From the NCBI GenBank assembly GCA_947630015.1, contig CANRFY010000001.1:73894-137893 (forward strand): a DNA stretch of 64,000 bases. Direction: 5' to 3'. Source of the stretch: an uncultured Clostridia bacterium. GTDB taxonomy: Bacteria > Bacillota > Clostridia > Oscillospirales > CAG-272. Under the pieces are notes generated by a model, which saw only the letters and a list, made by a program, of their open reading frames with translations, was not told where the DNA came from and searched no databases. The position numbers were made by a program, and so were the translations under genes. Positions 9,701 to 18,954 of the stretch are shown here, piece after piece. The stretch's first letter is position 1. Every line of letters starts with the position of its first letter.

Positions 9701-9939
9701 CCGACGTCGATCATTTCCGGTATGATCATAAACGCGTCCGCGATAAGATATTCGATTCCGGCGACGAACATCGCCGCCGTCAGCGCGCGGCTGATCCATC
9801 CGATAATCGCGGAGGCGTTCGTATGGCGCTGACGCGTCGGTATATAGACGAGCTGCCGCTGATTTTTGTCTTCCTTAACGGAGACGACAGGCTCCTCCCC
9901 TGTCGGGGCAATATTTTTCACAGCGTTTTCATTATCCAT
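6721..9939 (-). CDS. large membrane protein with transglutaminase-like domain
   Basis: A 1072-residue protein. The N terminus has about six hydrophobic segments (roughly 40-235), then a very basic cytoplasmic stretch (about 255-345, many KK/RR/ER pairs), one more membrane segment (about 350-370) and a long external region. Transglutaminase-core residues are the cysteine in TKAGYCVQFAS (near 787) and the histidine in NAHAWVEV (near 840), followed by GWVQYEATP. An acidic/proline linker and a further membrane segment (about 913-936) lead to a DUF4129-like cytoplasmic tail. Third gene of a MoxR-DUF58-transglutaminase operon, a widespread envelope-associated module whose substrate is unknown. The start follows GGGGGG. 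Confidence 0.9.
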   Translation of the reverse strand: MDNENAVKNIAPTGEEPVVSVKEDKNQRQLVYIPTRQRHTNASAIIGWISRALTAAMFVAGIEYLIADAFMIIPEMIDVGDIMIPSLAFALTIAMIVHGGRTSVLGVLSFVGVLFAQLFAFTSNLSEFIIGSVAAVHNAVIDKFVSVGQTAVYALRADAPATIFSEEELFKGGAILLSLFLSLLFVPAIMKRCRGLYLVPVTALFFIPICTYNIMRSNWAFSLFVSAAAGVAALCLYDRVYTATGKNKRILKENESLPSVDGGAPKKRKPPKLKAQKAKKQRGKDKNVEDALRLESPAVRRARKRAERRLKADERKLERVKARELWRAEKRSERPDRKAARRSRSLGGAIGFVTFAMSMLAISIPAQLVAKNETGIPYLSSFMNTARGYVEAIIKTDKPDLNNMPSPLHGGSTGGPRSTEALYPSFADVPVMYVGVPFDTSVYLRQWIGTEYDDNMWYSATLDDIAEYNDKFGDGFTPDSIRENFYSSVFPLFDSRIDESGYSENASRGFILERVSVRRLYNDSQLLPIPAFARPSKGLMSYGGRSPLRRPYTHYFDGIWTSNFFLRDTSYASESFVTTMRSPSLGKNFNDSIKLYCAMIELIRSGEPDSYLNADEETKERYIDQKEFEIEEEYGVSAGVYSLLRRYLTTMTDAERAALIEYDDTERLYAEYVRDTYLNTDPDDNSEIYAETRRVLNAAGIDPSTVKFAEYDGYHSAIMAIVEYFNDEFVYTLEPPKSDEQADTTGEGAGDALAISGSGSDNDEEEKSEPEMSAVVEFLTKTKAGYCVQFASSLTLMLRSVGIPARYCEGYVAADYYKATGVDDPFLRYNSEVLDSNAHAWVEVYYDHLGWVQYEATPLMHDEIYGGGTGGVTDTEPVEDPKPPVNDRPDDDDGNDDEKDDEDIPLPEEDDGRLALIVVAIIAAVIVFAALVWFITALIVTVHRSNAARRRRATLISRSLDTESPMTDDELHELAHELDLCILELLTALGLPPESGELPDEYASRLMPVVGGASQIHIATALEYISSEEFGRALTRDGLAALASYYDELTRAVYAGLSRRDRIDLRYKKRVV

Positions 9940-9954
9940 GATACTGCCCCCCGT

Positions 9955-11523
9955 TCATTCGGCCGCCGACATCCACGACTCGTCGACGGGCGTGAATGCG
10001 ATATTGTTTTCACCGTAGCGCACGCGGCATTTTTCAAGATACTGCATACGCAGACTCTGATCTGCAAATCTTTCGCGCGGATTGAACAGCAGCACCTCGG
10101 TGCGCTCCGCGCCCGCTCCGTGCGACGCGTCTATATAATCGGAGAGATTGTCGAGCGACGCCGCAGACGTGACGTATATGTGCGTCGGCGAGTCCGCGTC
10201 GCTCACGAGCGACGGCAGACGCGTGACCGACATTTCATGCGCGCAGAACGGCGCCGTGCCGAAATTGCGGAACAGCGAATCGATGTCGGCGTATGAGGTG
10301 ACCTCATACGCAAAAAATCCGCTGTCGGCGCGTTCGTCGAACCACATCAGGATAACTCTGTTGCCGCGTCCGATCTCGCTCATGACGACTCCGATCGCAA
10401 GCTCCGACACCCCGTCCGCACAGTAAGCGTCAAGGTCGTAAAGCGCCTCGCTTTTTATGTCGTTCGCGCGGTCGAGCGGATCGGACGCCGACGTTTCGGC
10501 GTCTTTATCGGCGGCGGCAGGCACGGGTTCTTCCGCTTCCGCGCCGTCGAGCTTTGCTCGTCCGGCGGCGACGGCGGCGGCAGCTGCCGCTCTGTCGGCG
10601 GCCGCCTCCGAGATGGCGTCGAGCTTTTCCTCGGTCGTCATCATGCTTTCGGCGGGACGCGCCGGAATCGAGATGCGGACGCGCTTTTTCTCATCGTTTT
10701 CACGCGCGCTATTTTTATCGCGCGTATGGCGCGCGGACGACTGTCCGCCGCTCGGGAAGATCGTCGCGAAATCGCAGAAAACGTATACGTTTTTGCCTGC
10801 GTTCGGCTTATAATCGTTGACCTGAAGATCGCCGAGCTTCGAGGACAGCTTCCAGTGTATATGCTTTAGCTGATCGCCGACGCGGTATTCGCGGATCAGA
10901 TTAGCCTCGCTCGATACGGAGCCGTCGCGCGTCAGCTTGCTGTCCGTCGGCGTATCCGACGGCGAATTATCGTCGCCGCGCGAAAATATCATCTTGCGCG
11001 GCATGACGTAAATTTTACTGTAAATATTGACTTTTCGGCGCAGTCTGAACAGTCTGAACATATCGGAAACGTACACGCTTCCGACGCCGACGAGATAGCT
11101 TCCGCGATAGCGGAACGTGACGTCGCTTTTGAAATAGTATTCGCCTCTCGGCAGAACCGACAGCGATACATTTCTGCATACGCACGCGACCCCGTCGTCG
11201 GACGGCAGATATATCTCCGCCTCCGCGAACGGAAGCGGAAGGAACGAATAGTTCGATACGCGGAATTCATAGCTGATCTCCGTCAGCTTTTCGACGGTCG
11301 TCTCGTCGGACATGACGAACGCGCCGACGTTGGCGCGCATTATGAGCGCGTAGAAAAACGACAGCACCGGTATCGACACTGTGAACCACAGAAATACTAT
11401 CGAGATCGGCGAGCGGAGCGCCTGCGTGAATACGACGGCGAAAAGAAGGATCGGGACATACAGCTTCATCCCGCGTCCAAGCCCGAACGTCAGCCTCGCC
11501 TTTCCTACCGGCTTGCAGCTCAT
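9955..11523 (-). CDS. DUF58 domain membrane protein
   Basis: A 522-residue protein with two N-terminal membrane segments (about 19-55), a beta-rich middle and the DUF58 signature REYRVGDQLKHIHWKLSSK (about 215-235), related to von Willebrand A folds. A low-complexity alanine-rich stretch (AAAAVAAGRAK) sits inside the second half and is unusual for the family. Its ATG overlaps the MoxR stop by four bases (ATGA), and the transglutaminase gene follows after 15 bp, so the three are probably co-translated. DUF58 proteins are thought to work with MoxR ATPases, by analogy with metal-insertion or complex-assembly systems. Confidence 0.9.
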   Translation of the reverse strand: MSCKPVGKARLTFGLGRGMKLYVPILLFAVVFTQALRSPISIVFLWFTVSIPVLSFFYALIMRANVGAFVMSDETTVEKLTEISYEFRVSNYSFLPLPFAEAEIYLPSDDGVACVCRNVSLSVLPRGEYYFKSDVTFRYRGSYLVGVGSVYVSDMFRLFRLRRKVNIYSKIYVMPRKMIFSRGDDNSPSDTPTDSKLTRDGSVSSEANLIREYRVGDQLKHIHWKLSSKLGDLQVNDYKPNAGKNVYVFCDFATIFPSGGQSSARHTRDKNSARENDEKKRVRISIPARPAESMMTTEEKLDAISEAAADRAAAAAAVAAGRAKLDGAEAEEPVPAAADKDAETSASDPLDRANDIKSEALYDLDAYCADGVSELAIGVVMSEIGRGNRVILMWFDERADSGFFAYEVTSYADIDSLFRNFGTAPFCAHEMSVTRLPSLVSDADSPTHIYVTSAASLDNLSDYIDASHGAGAERTEVLLFNPRERFADQSLRMQYLEKCRVRYGENNIAFTPVDESWMSAAE

Positions 11524-12530
11524 TTCCGATCGCCCGTGTCGCGCGCGGTGACGTACGGCACCTCTACGGATTTGCGTATTTCGGTCAAAATATCGTTCGC
11601 CGCGACGCGGTTCAGTCTCGCCTCCTGCTTGAGGATGAGCCTGTGGCCGACGACATGGGAGAATATCGCCGACACATCGTCCGGCAGCACGTATTCGCGT
11701 CCGCGCGTGAACGCGAACGCCTGCGACAGCTTGAGCATCGCGACAGACGCGCGCGGACTTGCGCCGAGCGATACGGCCTGATGTGTGCGCGTCGCCTGCA
11801 CGAGGCTGACGATGTATTTGTAAATCTTCGGATCGACGTATATGTCGCGGACGATCTTCTGCATCATGCGCAATTCATCGGAGCCGCCGACAGTTTTGAC
11901 GTCGTCGAGCGGATTTGTGCGGCTGCGCGAATCTATGATGCTGATCTCCTCCTCGAGCGTCGGATATCCCATCGAAAGCTTGATTATGAATCTGTCGAGC
12001 TGCGCCTCCGGCAGCGGATACGTCCCGACGTATCCGGCAGGATTCTGCGTCGCGACGACCATGAACGGATCGGGGATATGATACGTCACGCCGTCGACGG
12101 TAACTCTGCCCTCCTCCATCGCTTCGAGCAGCGACGACTGCGTTTTCGGCGACGCGCGGTTGATCTCGTCGGCGAGCAAAAGATTGCACATAACGAGTCC
12201 GTCGCGCATCTCAAAGCTCTCCGTTTTTCTGTTGTACATATTGAATCCGGTGATGTCGGACGCCATCACGTCCGGCGTGAACTGAGCGCGCTTGAACGAC
12301 AGTCCGGCGGCCTTTGCGAGCGCCGCCGCCATCGTCGTTTTTCCGACGCCGGGGACGTCCTCGATCAGTACGTGGCCTCCGGCCAGCATCGACGAGACGA
12401 GCAGCACGACCTCGGGATGCTTGCCGACGACTACTCTGTCGACCTCGGCGACGATCGCGCGATATATATCATGCGCCTCGGCAAACGTCATTGTGCCTCG
12501 GCTTTCGCTGTTTTGGTTTGAGTTGTTCAT
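11520..12530 (-). CDS. MoxR-family AAA+ ATPase
   Basis: Cytosolic chaperone-like ATPase of 336 residues. Walker A is GVGKTT (61-66), Walker B is LLLADE (117-122), then NRASPKTQSSLLEAMEE, and a sensor segment VVATQNP. AAAGGAG precedes the ATG. As first gene of the operon it probably remodels or loads the DUF58 and transglutaminase partners encoded next; the partnership is known from conserved gene order rather than from this sequence. Confidence 0.95.
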   Translation of the reverse strand: MNNSNQNSESRGTMTFAEAHDIYRAIVAEVDRVVVGKHPEVVLLVSSMLAGGHVLIEDVPGVGKTTMAAALAKAAGLSFKRAQFTPDVMASDITGFNMYNRKTESFEMRDGLVMCNLLLADEINRASPKTQSSLLEAMEEGRVTVDGVTYHIPDPFMVVATQNPAGYVGTYPLPEAQLDRFIIKLSMGYPTLEEEISIIDSRSRTNPLDDVKTVGGSDELRMMQKIVRDIYVDPKIYKYIVSLVQATRTHQAVSLGASPRASVAMLKLSQAFAFTRGREYVLPDDVSAIFSHVVGHRLILKQEARLNRVAANDILTEIRKSVEVPYVTARDTGDRK

Positions 12531-12624
12531 ATTCTGCTCCTTTATACGTATATCCTATCAAATAATTATATCATACGCGTTCACGCAAATTGTGAACAGA
12601 TTGTAAATAATGACGCGTCGCGCG

Positions 12625-14568
12625 CTATTTTTTGTATATATTGCCCGTGCGGTAGTCGCGATAGACGTTCTCGAACCAATCGTCCGTCGTCGGTATCGGC
12701 CGCACCGGCTCAAATCCGCATTCAAAATCCCCGTTTTCATCGGTCAAAGACGCCGTGAGAACGGATTCTCTGTGCGCCGTGTCGCCAGACGGCGTCGTCC
12801 GCGACGCCAGCACGTCGGCGGCGGTTTTGTCCGTTATCAGATACGATCCGCGCGACGCGCCGCCGTCGTCGATATAGCAGAGCGCGGAGGACAGCATCGC
12901 GGCCTGCGTTATGAATATGTCGCGATTGATGCACAGCTCGCGAAGGACGCGCATATCGGCGGTGCCGTATTCGTTAAACGACGAAAGCTCCGCTTTCACC
13001 TCGCCGAGCATCGCGGCAATCTCATCGCGCTTCCGCAAAAACGAGCAGCATCCCGTCATCATCGACGCAAAATGAGCGCGGCGCGACATCACGTCCGCGA
13101 GCGAGACGCGGCGTTCGCCGCGTCCGACGCGCATCTGTGGTGCGATATCGGACGGCAGAAGCCTTACGGGCGACACATTTCGCGACGATATCATCTCCGC
13201 CGCCCTGATCCCGCCGACCTGCGTCGAGTTGAGCGCGCTTCCGCCCGGGCGCTGCACGCCGAACACGCCGGCCGCCTCGCCTATGACGAACAGCCCCGGC
13301 GTCCGCGTCTCGTACCATTTATCGACCTCGATGCCGCCGTTGCAGTGCTGCGCGCAGACCGCGATCTCGAGCTTTTCGCGGTACAGATCGACGCCGCGCG
13401 ACGCGTACAGCTCGATCGCGGGTTCGTTCATCTCAGAAAGGCGCTCGATCGGCGTATTTCCCTTGCAGCCGCATTTGCGAAGGTAATCGAACGCCTCGCC
13501 TCCGGCGAGCGACAAATTCGTCCTTCCGCAATCGAGCAGCTGCGACGGCTCGCGCGTGAAATCGAGGAAAACGCGCCTGCCGCGCAGCGTTTCAGAAAAG
13601 ACCGCCATATCGACGGCGCTCGAAAGATAATGACCGTCCGCGTATATTTTCGAGGCCGAAAACGGCCACTCGTAACCTTTTTTGAATACGGCCGCAAGCA
13701 GATCGGACGGTTCGCTTATGTAATCGGCTAAAAATTCGCGTTCGTCATCCCCGTTTTCATCAGTGCTGACATATCGCGGGATCACCTGCTGATAGCTGCC
13801 GGATACGTTCCATCGCGGCGATACGGATGCGAGTCCGTATTGGCTCTCGGTCAGATTGATCCCGCGCGCGCCTGCGAGCATCGGCGTGCCGAGCGCGCAC
13901 GTCTGGCTCTCGGGATACACCGTCGACATATATACGGCGGACGGTCCGCCCGTCGCCCATACGACTGACGGCGCGCAGAACGCCTCAGGCCCCGAATCCG
14001 ATACGGTCAATATCCCCGCCGCGCGCCCGTTTTTGACTATTATCGAGACGGCGCGCCTGCCGTCGTAGAACGGAATGTTTTTCACAGTTGCGTCGCGTTC
14101 GAGATATTCCGTCATGTATTTCGACGTCAGAGGGCCGCATGACGTTGCGCGTCCCGCGGTGTCGTGATCCGTGCGATAGCCGACGTAGCGGCCGTATTCG
14201 TTGTGCGGAAACGGCACGCCGAGCGCCGTTAAGCGGTGAAATCCCCTCGTCGACGACGACGCCTCGACGAGCGCGAGATCGCCGTGCATCGATCCGCCCG
14301 ACATCATATCGCGCGCCATGGAGTAAAGATCGTCCGTCTCGGACAGCTTGTAATACGTCTGCTTGTCGCTGCCCGTGTTGCGTGAAGTTCCCATGTTTCG
14401 CCCCTCTGTGACGATCGCGATATTCGTCACGCCGCAGGCGTAAAGCGACAGCGCGCAGCCGAATCCGGCGGCGCCGCTTCCGACTACAACGGCGTCGTAT
14501 TCGCGCACGGGGACGCTTCCCGTATCAAATTCGAGCGTATAATCGGGCGTCTTATTTCTGATATCCAT
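12625..14568 (-). CDS. FAD-dependent oxidoreductase, fumarate reductase/L-aspartate oxidase flavoprotein superfamily
   Basis: The start is set at 14568 (MDIRNKTPDY), 7 bases after GCGGAG; a reading from 14598 lacks one. The 647 residues contain the FAD-binding GSGAAGFGCALSLYACG near the N terminus, the SRNTGSDKQTYYK segment and a C-terminal GLFVIGEAAGVFGVQRPGGSALNS flavin-contact region. This layout fits the succinate dehydrogenase/fumarate reductase flavoprotein fold, but catalytic residues differ enough that the substrate is uncertain. No iron-sulfur or membrane subunit is adjacent, so a soluble stand-alone reductase or oxidase is likely. Confidence 0.82.
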   Translation of the reverse strand: MDIRNKTPDYTLEFDTGSVPVREYDAVVVGSGAAGFGCALSLYACGVTNIAIVTEGRNMGTSRNTGSDKQTYYKLSETDDLYSMARDMMSGGSMHGDLALVEASSSTRGFHRLTALGVPFPHNEYGRYVGYRTDHDTAGRATSCGPLTSKYMTEYLERDATVKNIPFYDGRRAVSIIVKNGRAAGILTVSDSGPEAFCAPSVVWATGGPSAVYMSTVYPESQTCALGTPMLAGARGINLTESQYGLASVSPRWNVSGSYQQVIPRYVSTDENGDDEREFLADYISEPSDLLAAVFKKGYEWPFSASKIYADGHYLSSAVDMAVFSETLRGRRVFLDFTREPSQLLDCGRTNLSLAGGEAFDYLRKCGCKGNTPIERLSEMNEPAIELYASRGVDLYREKLEIAVCAQHCNGGIEVDKWYETRTPGLFVIGEAAGVFGVQRPGGSALNSTQVGGIRAAEMISSRNVSPVRLLPSDIAPQMRVGRGERRVSLADVMSRRAHFASMMTGCCSFLRKRDEIAAMLGEVKAELSSFNEYGTADMRVLRELCINRDIFITQAAMLSSALCYIDDGGASRGSYLITDKTAADVLASRTTPSGDTAHRESVLTASLTDENGDFECGFEPVRPIPTTDDWFENVYRDYRTGNIYKK

Positions 14569-14840
14569 AATTTTCTCCGCTTTTTTTGCTGTTCGCATTA
14601 TATTTTATCACTCCCGAGGCGATTTCTCAATACATACGCGAAAAATGCTAAAATTTCAGATTCTCTCTTTCATTTAGGCGCGATTTGTGATATCATATAT
14701 TGAGACTTTGCATTTTTGACGCCGGATCGGGTCAATATGCGTAAGACATCCGCATAACATCCGCTCTTATCCCTGCGTCTAAATTATGCAGCAGTCTATA
14801 TTACAATTGTCTAACGACTACGGGAGGCCGAATCCGCTAA

Positions 14841-16463
14841 ATGGAGATGACCGAATTTTCGCTTTTGTTCCCATCCGGACACAATACCGGCGACTCACCG
14901 CGCATTTCCGCCGAAACGATCGAGCAGCTCGAACTCGATCTGCTGTTCCAGCTAAAAAATTCTCCGCTCGAGGAAATGTTCACCACGTCGCCTGACGTCA
15001 TAAAATACAGGCAGGACGTTTTCGCCGATATGGAGGAATGCCCCGAGATCGGCGAAACGCTTACGAAGGTCGTTCCGGTGCTTTACGATATCGAGGAGCT
15101 TCGCCGCCTCGCGTCCGGAACTGCCGCAAGCGGCGGCGATACGGAATCGTATCTGTTCTCGCTCACTGAGATCGAGCTTTATACGTCGTGTATGTCGATA
15201 CTTCACAAGGGGCTGTCGTCATGCCGTGATAAAGTGAAAAGCGCCGCGTTCCGCGCGCTCTGCGACAGGATCACGGAGCTGACGGAGAGCGACTACTATC
15301 GCGATTTAAACGAAAAGCTCAACGCGCTGACGCAGCGCGTCCGCGATATAAAAAGCGTCACGATCGGCGTCAATCTCGACGCGCAGCTTCGCCCGTCGTA
15401 TGCCGGAGTGCTGTCGATAAACTCGCGTCCGTTCAAAAGCGGCGAGGTCATCGAGAAGATTTTGCGGCTCAATTTCAAAAACGACGAGAACACCTGCATC
15501 GCGCAGCTGACGCCGTTCATCAAAGGACAGTCCGAGAATCAGCAGTACGCGACGACGCACGCGTTCTATACCGCGATCGGCGACGTGTTCAAAAGCTCCG
15601 TTCATTCATGGCGCAAGCTCGTGTCGGGCTATGTGCTTGAAAACACAGATTTTCTTCTCGGGATTTTGCCCGAGGTCGAATTCGTCGTGAAGGCGTCGCG
15701 CATCATCTCGGCGCTCCGCGCGCGCAGGATCGCGCTTTGCCGCCCAGATGTCAGGCCGATGGATGAGCAGGCGCTGTCGTTCAAATCGCTTGCGAATCCC
15801 GTCGTCGCGCTCCGCATCGACGACGAGATCGTGACAAACGATCTCGAATTTGACGAAAACGCCGGCATCTACGTTTTGACAGGCCCGAACCGCGGCGGAA
15901 AATCGGTCATAACGTGCGCGCTCGGTCAGGCCGTCGCGTTCTGTATGCTCGGGATGCCGGTGCCGGCCGAATCGGCCGTGATATCGCCGTGCGACGGCAT
16001 ATTCGCCCATTTCCCGACCGGAAGCGAGGACACGATCGACAAGGGCCGACTCGGCGAGGAATGCGCGCGTCTTGAGGAAATATTCGATTCCGCGACGCGT
16101 CACAGCCTCGTGCTGCTCGACGAATCGCTTTCGTCGACTGGATCGTTCGAGGCGTCCTACATCGCCTCCGAGGTGCTGACGGGATTCGCCGTTCTCGGCT
16201 GCCACGTTTTGTTCTCGACGCATCTGCACGAGCTTGCCGCGCAGGTCGATTCGATCAACGAGGAATCGGCGGCGCGCGGCGGCGTCCGCGTCGACAATCT
16301 CGTCGCCGGCATCAGCGAGGGCAAACGCAGCTTCCGCATCCTTCGCCAGCGCCCCGACGGCAAGAGCTACGCGCACGACATAGCCGAAAAATACAATTTA
16401 TCGCTGTCGCAGATACTCGGCAAAATCGGCGGCAGAAACGACAATAGTGACGAGACGAGGTAA
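14841..16463 (+). CDS. MutS-family ATPase lacking the mismatch-recognition domain
   Basis: 540 residues. The C-terminal half is a MutS domain V ATPase: Walker A GPNRGGKS (about 347-355, where classic MutS has GPNMGGKS), Walker B LVLLDES (about 423), and the THLHEL motif. The N-terminal half resembles MutS core/clamp helices, with no FYE mismatch-binding domain and no Smr or endonuclease tail. Such stand-alone MutS-like proteins are common in Clostridia, with unknown DNA or RNA targets. GGGAGG lies 13 bases before the start. The next gene begins 3 bp after its stop, heading a long overlapping operon. Confidence 0.88.
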   Translation: MEMTEFSLLFPSGHNTGDSPRISAETIEQLELDLLFQLKNSPLEEMFTTSPDVIKYRQDVFADMEECPEIGETLTKVVPVLYDIEELRRLASGTAASGGDTESYLFSLTEIELYTSCMSILHKGLSSCRDKVKSAAFRALCDRITELTESDYYRDLNEKLNALTQRVRDIKSVTIGVNLDAQLRPSYAGVLSINSRPFKSGEVIEKILRLNFKNDENTCIAQLTPFIKGQSENQQYATTHAFYTAIGDVFKSSVHSWRKLVSGYVLENTDFLLGILPEVEFVVKASRIISALRARRIALCRPDVRPMDEQALSFKSLANPVVALRIDDEIVTNDLEFDENAGIYVLTGPNRGGKSVITCALGQAVAFCMLGMPVPAESAVISPCDGIFAHFPTGSEDTIDKGRLGEECARLEEIFDSATRHSLVLLDESLSSTGSFEASYIASEVLTGFAVLGCHVLFSTHLHELAAQVDSINEESAARGGVRVDNLVAGISEGKRSFRILRQRPDGKSYAHDIAEKYNLSLSQILGKIGGRNDNSDETR

Positions 16464-16466
16464 ATT

Positions 16467-16946
16467 ATGAACGAAATACTGAATCTGATGGAGAGCGACG
16501 CGAAGCTGACGGCCGAGGAGATCGCCGTCATGCTCGGCAAAGAAACGGGCGATGTTTCGTCGATGATAGAAAAATATGAGTCCGACGGCGTCATTCTCGG
16601 GTATCGGGCCGTCGTCGACTGGGATAAAACAGATCGCGAATACGTGACGGCGTTCATCGAGATCAAGATCACGCCGCGCCGCGACCGCGGCTTTGACGCG
16701 CTCGCGGAACGGATATATAAATATCCCGAGGTCAAGAGCCTCTACCTCATGTCGGGCGGATACGATCTCGCCTGCATCATCGAGGGGCGCACGATGAAGG
16801 AGGTCGCGTATTTCGTCGCGCAGAAGCTCGCGCCGATGGAGGACGTGATCTCTACGGCGACTCATTTCGTGCTTCGCAAATATAAATCGGACGGCGTCGT
16901 ATTCGGAGCCGTCGAAGAGGACACGAGAGGACACGACTTCATATGA
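16467..16946 (+). CDS. Lrp/AsnC-family transcriptional regulator
   Basis: 159 residues: an N-terminal winged helix (about 1-60, SDAKLTAEEIAVMLGKETGDVSSMIEKYESDG) and a C-terminal ligand-binding RAM domain (about 70-150) with the MSGGYDLACIIEG strand typical of Lrp proteins. Lrp proteins bind amino acids and form octamers. It overlaps the following aminotransferase by four bases, so it probably senses or controls that enzyme's pathway. Confidence 0.92.
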   Translation: MNEILNLMESDAKLTAEEIAVMLGKETGDVSSMIEKYESDGVILGYRAVVDWDKTDREYVTAFIEIKITPRRDRGFDALAERIYKYPEVKSLYLMSGGYDLACIIEGRTMKEVAYFVAQKLAPMEDVISTATHFVLRKYKSDGVVFGAVEEDTRGHDFI

Positions 16947-18109
16947 AGCCATATAGCGAGCTTTTATCTAAAACGGCGGTCGCGCTCGAGCCGTCAGGCA
17001 TACGCAAGTTTTTCGACATCCTTGACGAAATGGACGACGTGATCTCGCTGACGGTCGGTCAGCCCGATTTCATCACGCCGTGGCACATCAGGATGGCGGG
17101 GATTGAAAGCCTCGAGGCCGGCCGCACATATTACACGTCAAACAAAGGTTTATTGTCTCTGCGCGAATCGATCGCAAGATATATGTCGCGCCGGTTCTCG
17201 CTCGAATACGATCCGAATTCCGAGATCACTGTGACCGTCGGCGGCAGCGAGGCCATTGACGCCGCCGTCCGCGCCGTATGCAACCCTGGCGACGAGGTCA
17301 TAATCCCCGTCCCGTGCTTTGTGTGCTACGAGCCTATCGTGAGGCTCGCCGGAGGCGTACCCGTATTATGCGAGACAGTCGCCGAGGACGGCTTCAGGCC
17401 GTCGCCCTCGCGGCTTTCAAAGCTGATCACGCCGCGCACAAAGCTGTTGATACTGCCGTTTCCAAACAATCCGACGGGCGCAATTCTCGATAAATACGAT
17501 CTGCAAAGGATCGCCGATGTGCTGGACGGCACCGATATCCTCGTTTTGTCGGATGAAATCTACGCGGAGCTTACATACGGCGAGCGCCACGTCTCGATCG
17601 CGTCCGTTCCCGGGATGCGCGAGCGCTGCATAATCGCCTCCGGCTTTTCAAAGGCGTATGCCATGACGGGCTGGCGTCTCGGTTATGTGTGCGCGCCGGA
17701 GGAGATCTCGCGCCAGATATTCAAAATTCATCAGTACGCGATAATGTGCGCGCCGACGACGTCGCAGTACGCGGCGATCGAGGCGCTCGAATACGGCGAC
17801 GACGACATAGAAATGATGCGCGGCGAATACGACCGCCGCAGGCGGTTCATCGTCGACGGCCTGCGCAAGCTCGGTCTTGAGACGTTTGAGCCGGACGGCG
17901 CGTTTTATGTGTGGTGTCATGTCGGCGCATTCGGCATGGATTCCGAAGAATTCTGCCGCCGCCTTCTCTACGAGCATGGCGTCGCGATCGTACCCGGGAC
18001 TGCGTTCGGAAAATGCGGCGAGGGCTATGCGCGCATATCATATGCGTATTCCGTCGATCACATCAAAAAGGCGCTCGAACGGATCGGGAGGTTTTTATCG
18101 ACGTTATGA
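16943..18109 (+). CDS. class I/II pyridoxal-phosphate aminotransferase
   Basis: 388 residues of the aspartate/aromatic aminotransferase fold. The PLP lysine is K237 in ASGFSKAYAMTGWRLGY. LPFPNNPTGA contains the conserved asparagine, LSDEIYAEL the aspartate that pairs with the pyridine nitrogen, and YARISYA the C-terminal arginine. Substrate is not predictable from motifs; patA-like or alanine/aromatic specificities are options. Overlaps the Lrp gene upstream and the TIM-barrel gene downstream by four bases each. Confidence 0.93.
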   Translation: MKPYSELLSKTAVALEPSGIRKFFDILDEMDDVISLTVGQPDFITPWHIRMAGIESLEAGRTYYTSNKGLLSLRESIARYMSRRFSLEYDPNSEITVTVGGSEAIDAAVRAVCNPGDEVIIPVPCFVCYEPIVRLAGGVPVLCETVAEDGFRPSPSRLSKLITPRTKLLILPFPNNPTGAILDKYDLQRIADVLDGTDILVLSDEIYAELTYGERHVSIASVPGMRERCIIASGFSKAYAMTGWRLGYVCAPEEISRQIFKIHQYAIMCAPTTSQYAAIEALEYGDDDIEMMRGEYDRRRRFIVDGLRKLGLETFEPDGAFYVWCHVGAFGMDSEEFCRRLLYEHGVAIVPGTAFGKCGEGYARISYAYSVDHIKKALERIGRFLSTL

Positions 18110-18954
18110 GCGTTAACGGTAAAAATGAAGTATACTGCTCGACCGGCACCGTCGTCGGACGCGTCGTCGGATTCGATTACACCGTGATCGAGCGCGAGCT
18201 GCCCCGCGTCGTCGAACAGTCGGGCGCGGACGGCATCGAGCTTGTAATGCTTCCGTACTTTTACGATAAGCTCGGCGACGTAAAATCAACAATTGCGCGT
18301 TCCGGTCTGCGTACCGCCGTCGTTCACGCCGATAAGGATATCGGCTCGCTTCTCTCATATGGCGGCGACGACAACGCGCGCGAATCGATGCGCCTGTGGC
18401 GCGTCAACTGCGAGTTCGCGGCATCGCTCGATACGCGCAGGATCGTGCTTCATCTGTGGGGCAACCGCGAATCAGACACGAATTTTGCATATAATCTCTC
18501 GTTTCTGCCGCATATGCTCGATATTTCAGACGAATACGGCATCCGCGTCATGATCGAGAATATTCCCTGCGTGGCACTCGATCCGCTGACGCGCTGGCGT
18601 CAGATCGACGAGCTTGCGGGTGGGCGGTGCGGATTCATTTACGATGTTCGGTTCGGCCAGCTTCACGGGCAGAATCCGGCGATACAGCGATCGGATTACA
18701 TGAAATCCGGACGGATCGAGCATATGCACATAAGCGATTTCGGCGGCGGCTTCCGCGATTTTTCCGCGATCCGTCCGATCCTTCATCCGAACGAGGGCAA
18801 GGTCGACTTCCCCGCTCTGTTCGATTCGCTCCGATGCGCCGCGTATCGCGGATCGCTGACGCTCGAATCGCCCGTCATGTCGGAGCGCGGACTTGACATT
18901 CGAAAGCTGATACGGACGATGTCGTGGCTGACGGCGTCGGTATCGGAGCTATGA
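18106..18954 (+). CDS. sugar phosphate isomerase/epimerase-like TIM-barrel protein
   Basis: 282 residues from the ATG at 18106, which overlaps the aminotransferase stop (ATGA); GGGAGG lies 14 bases upstream. It has the AP-endonuclease-2/xylose-isomerase-like barrel pattern: GADGIEL, VVHAD, VLHLWGN, MIENIP, GFIYDVRFGQ, HMHISDF and LTLESP at successive strands, with histidine, glutamate and aspartate residues that usually bind a divalent metal. The substrate is unknown. It is coupled to RluB downstream by another ATGA overlap. Confidence 0.82.
   Translation: MSVNGKNEVYCSTGTVVGRVVGFDYTVIERELPRVVEQSGADGIELVMLPYFYDKLGDVKSTIARSGLRTAVVHADKDIGSLLSYGGDDNARESMRLWRVNCEFAASLDTRRIVLHLWGNRESDTNFAYNLSFLPHMLDISDEYGIRVMIENIPCVALDPLTRWRQIDELAGGRCGFIYDVRFGQLHGQNPAIQRSDYMKSGRIEHMHISDFGGGFRDFSAIRPILHPNEGKVDFPALFDSLRCAAYRGSLTLESPVMSERGLDIRKLIRTMSWLTASVSEL

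Noticed and set aside
9112..10296. Plus-strand open frame of nearly 400 codons.
   Set aside because: Antisense to the transglutaminase and DUF58 genes, arginine-rich, no domain; the minus-strand genes carry clear family motifs.
12610..13731. Plus-strand open frame of over 370 codons.
   Set aside because: Antisense to the flavoprotein; no family motif and unusual composition.
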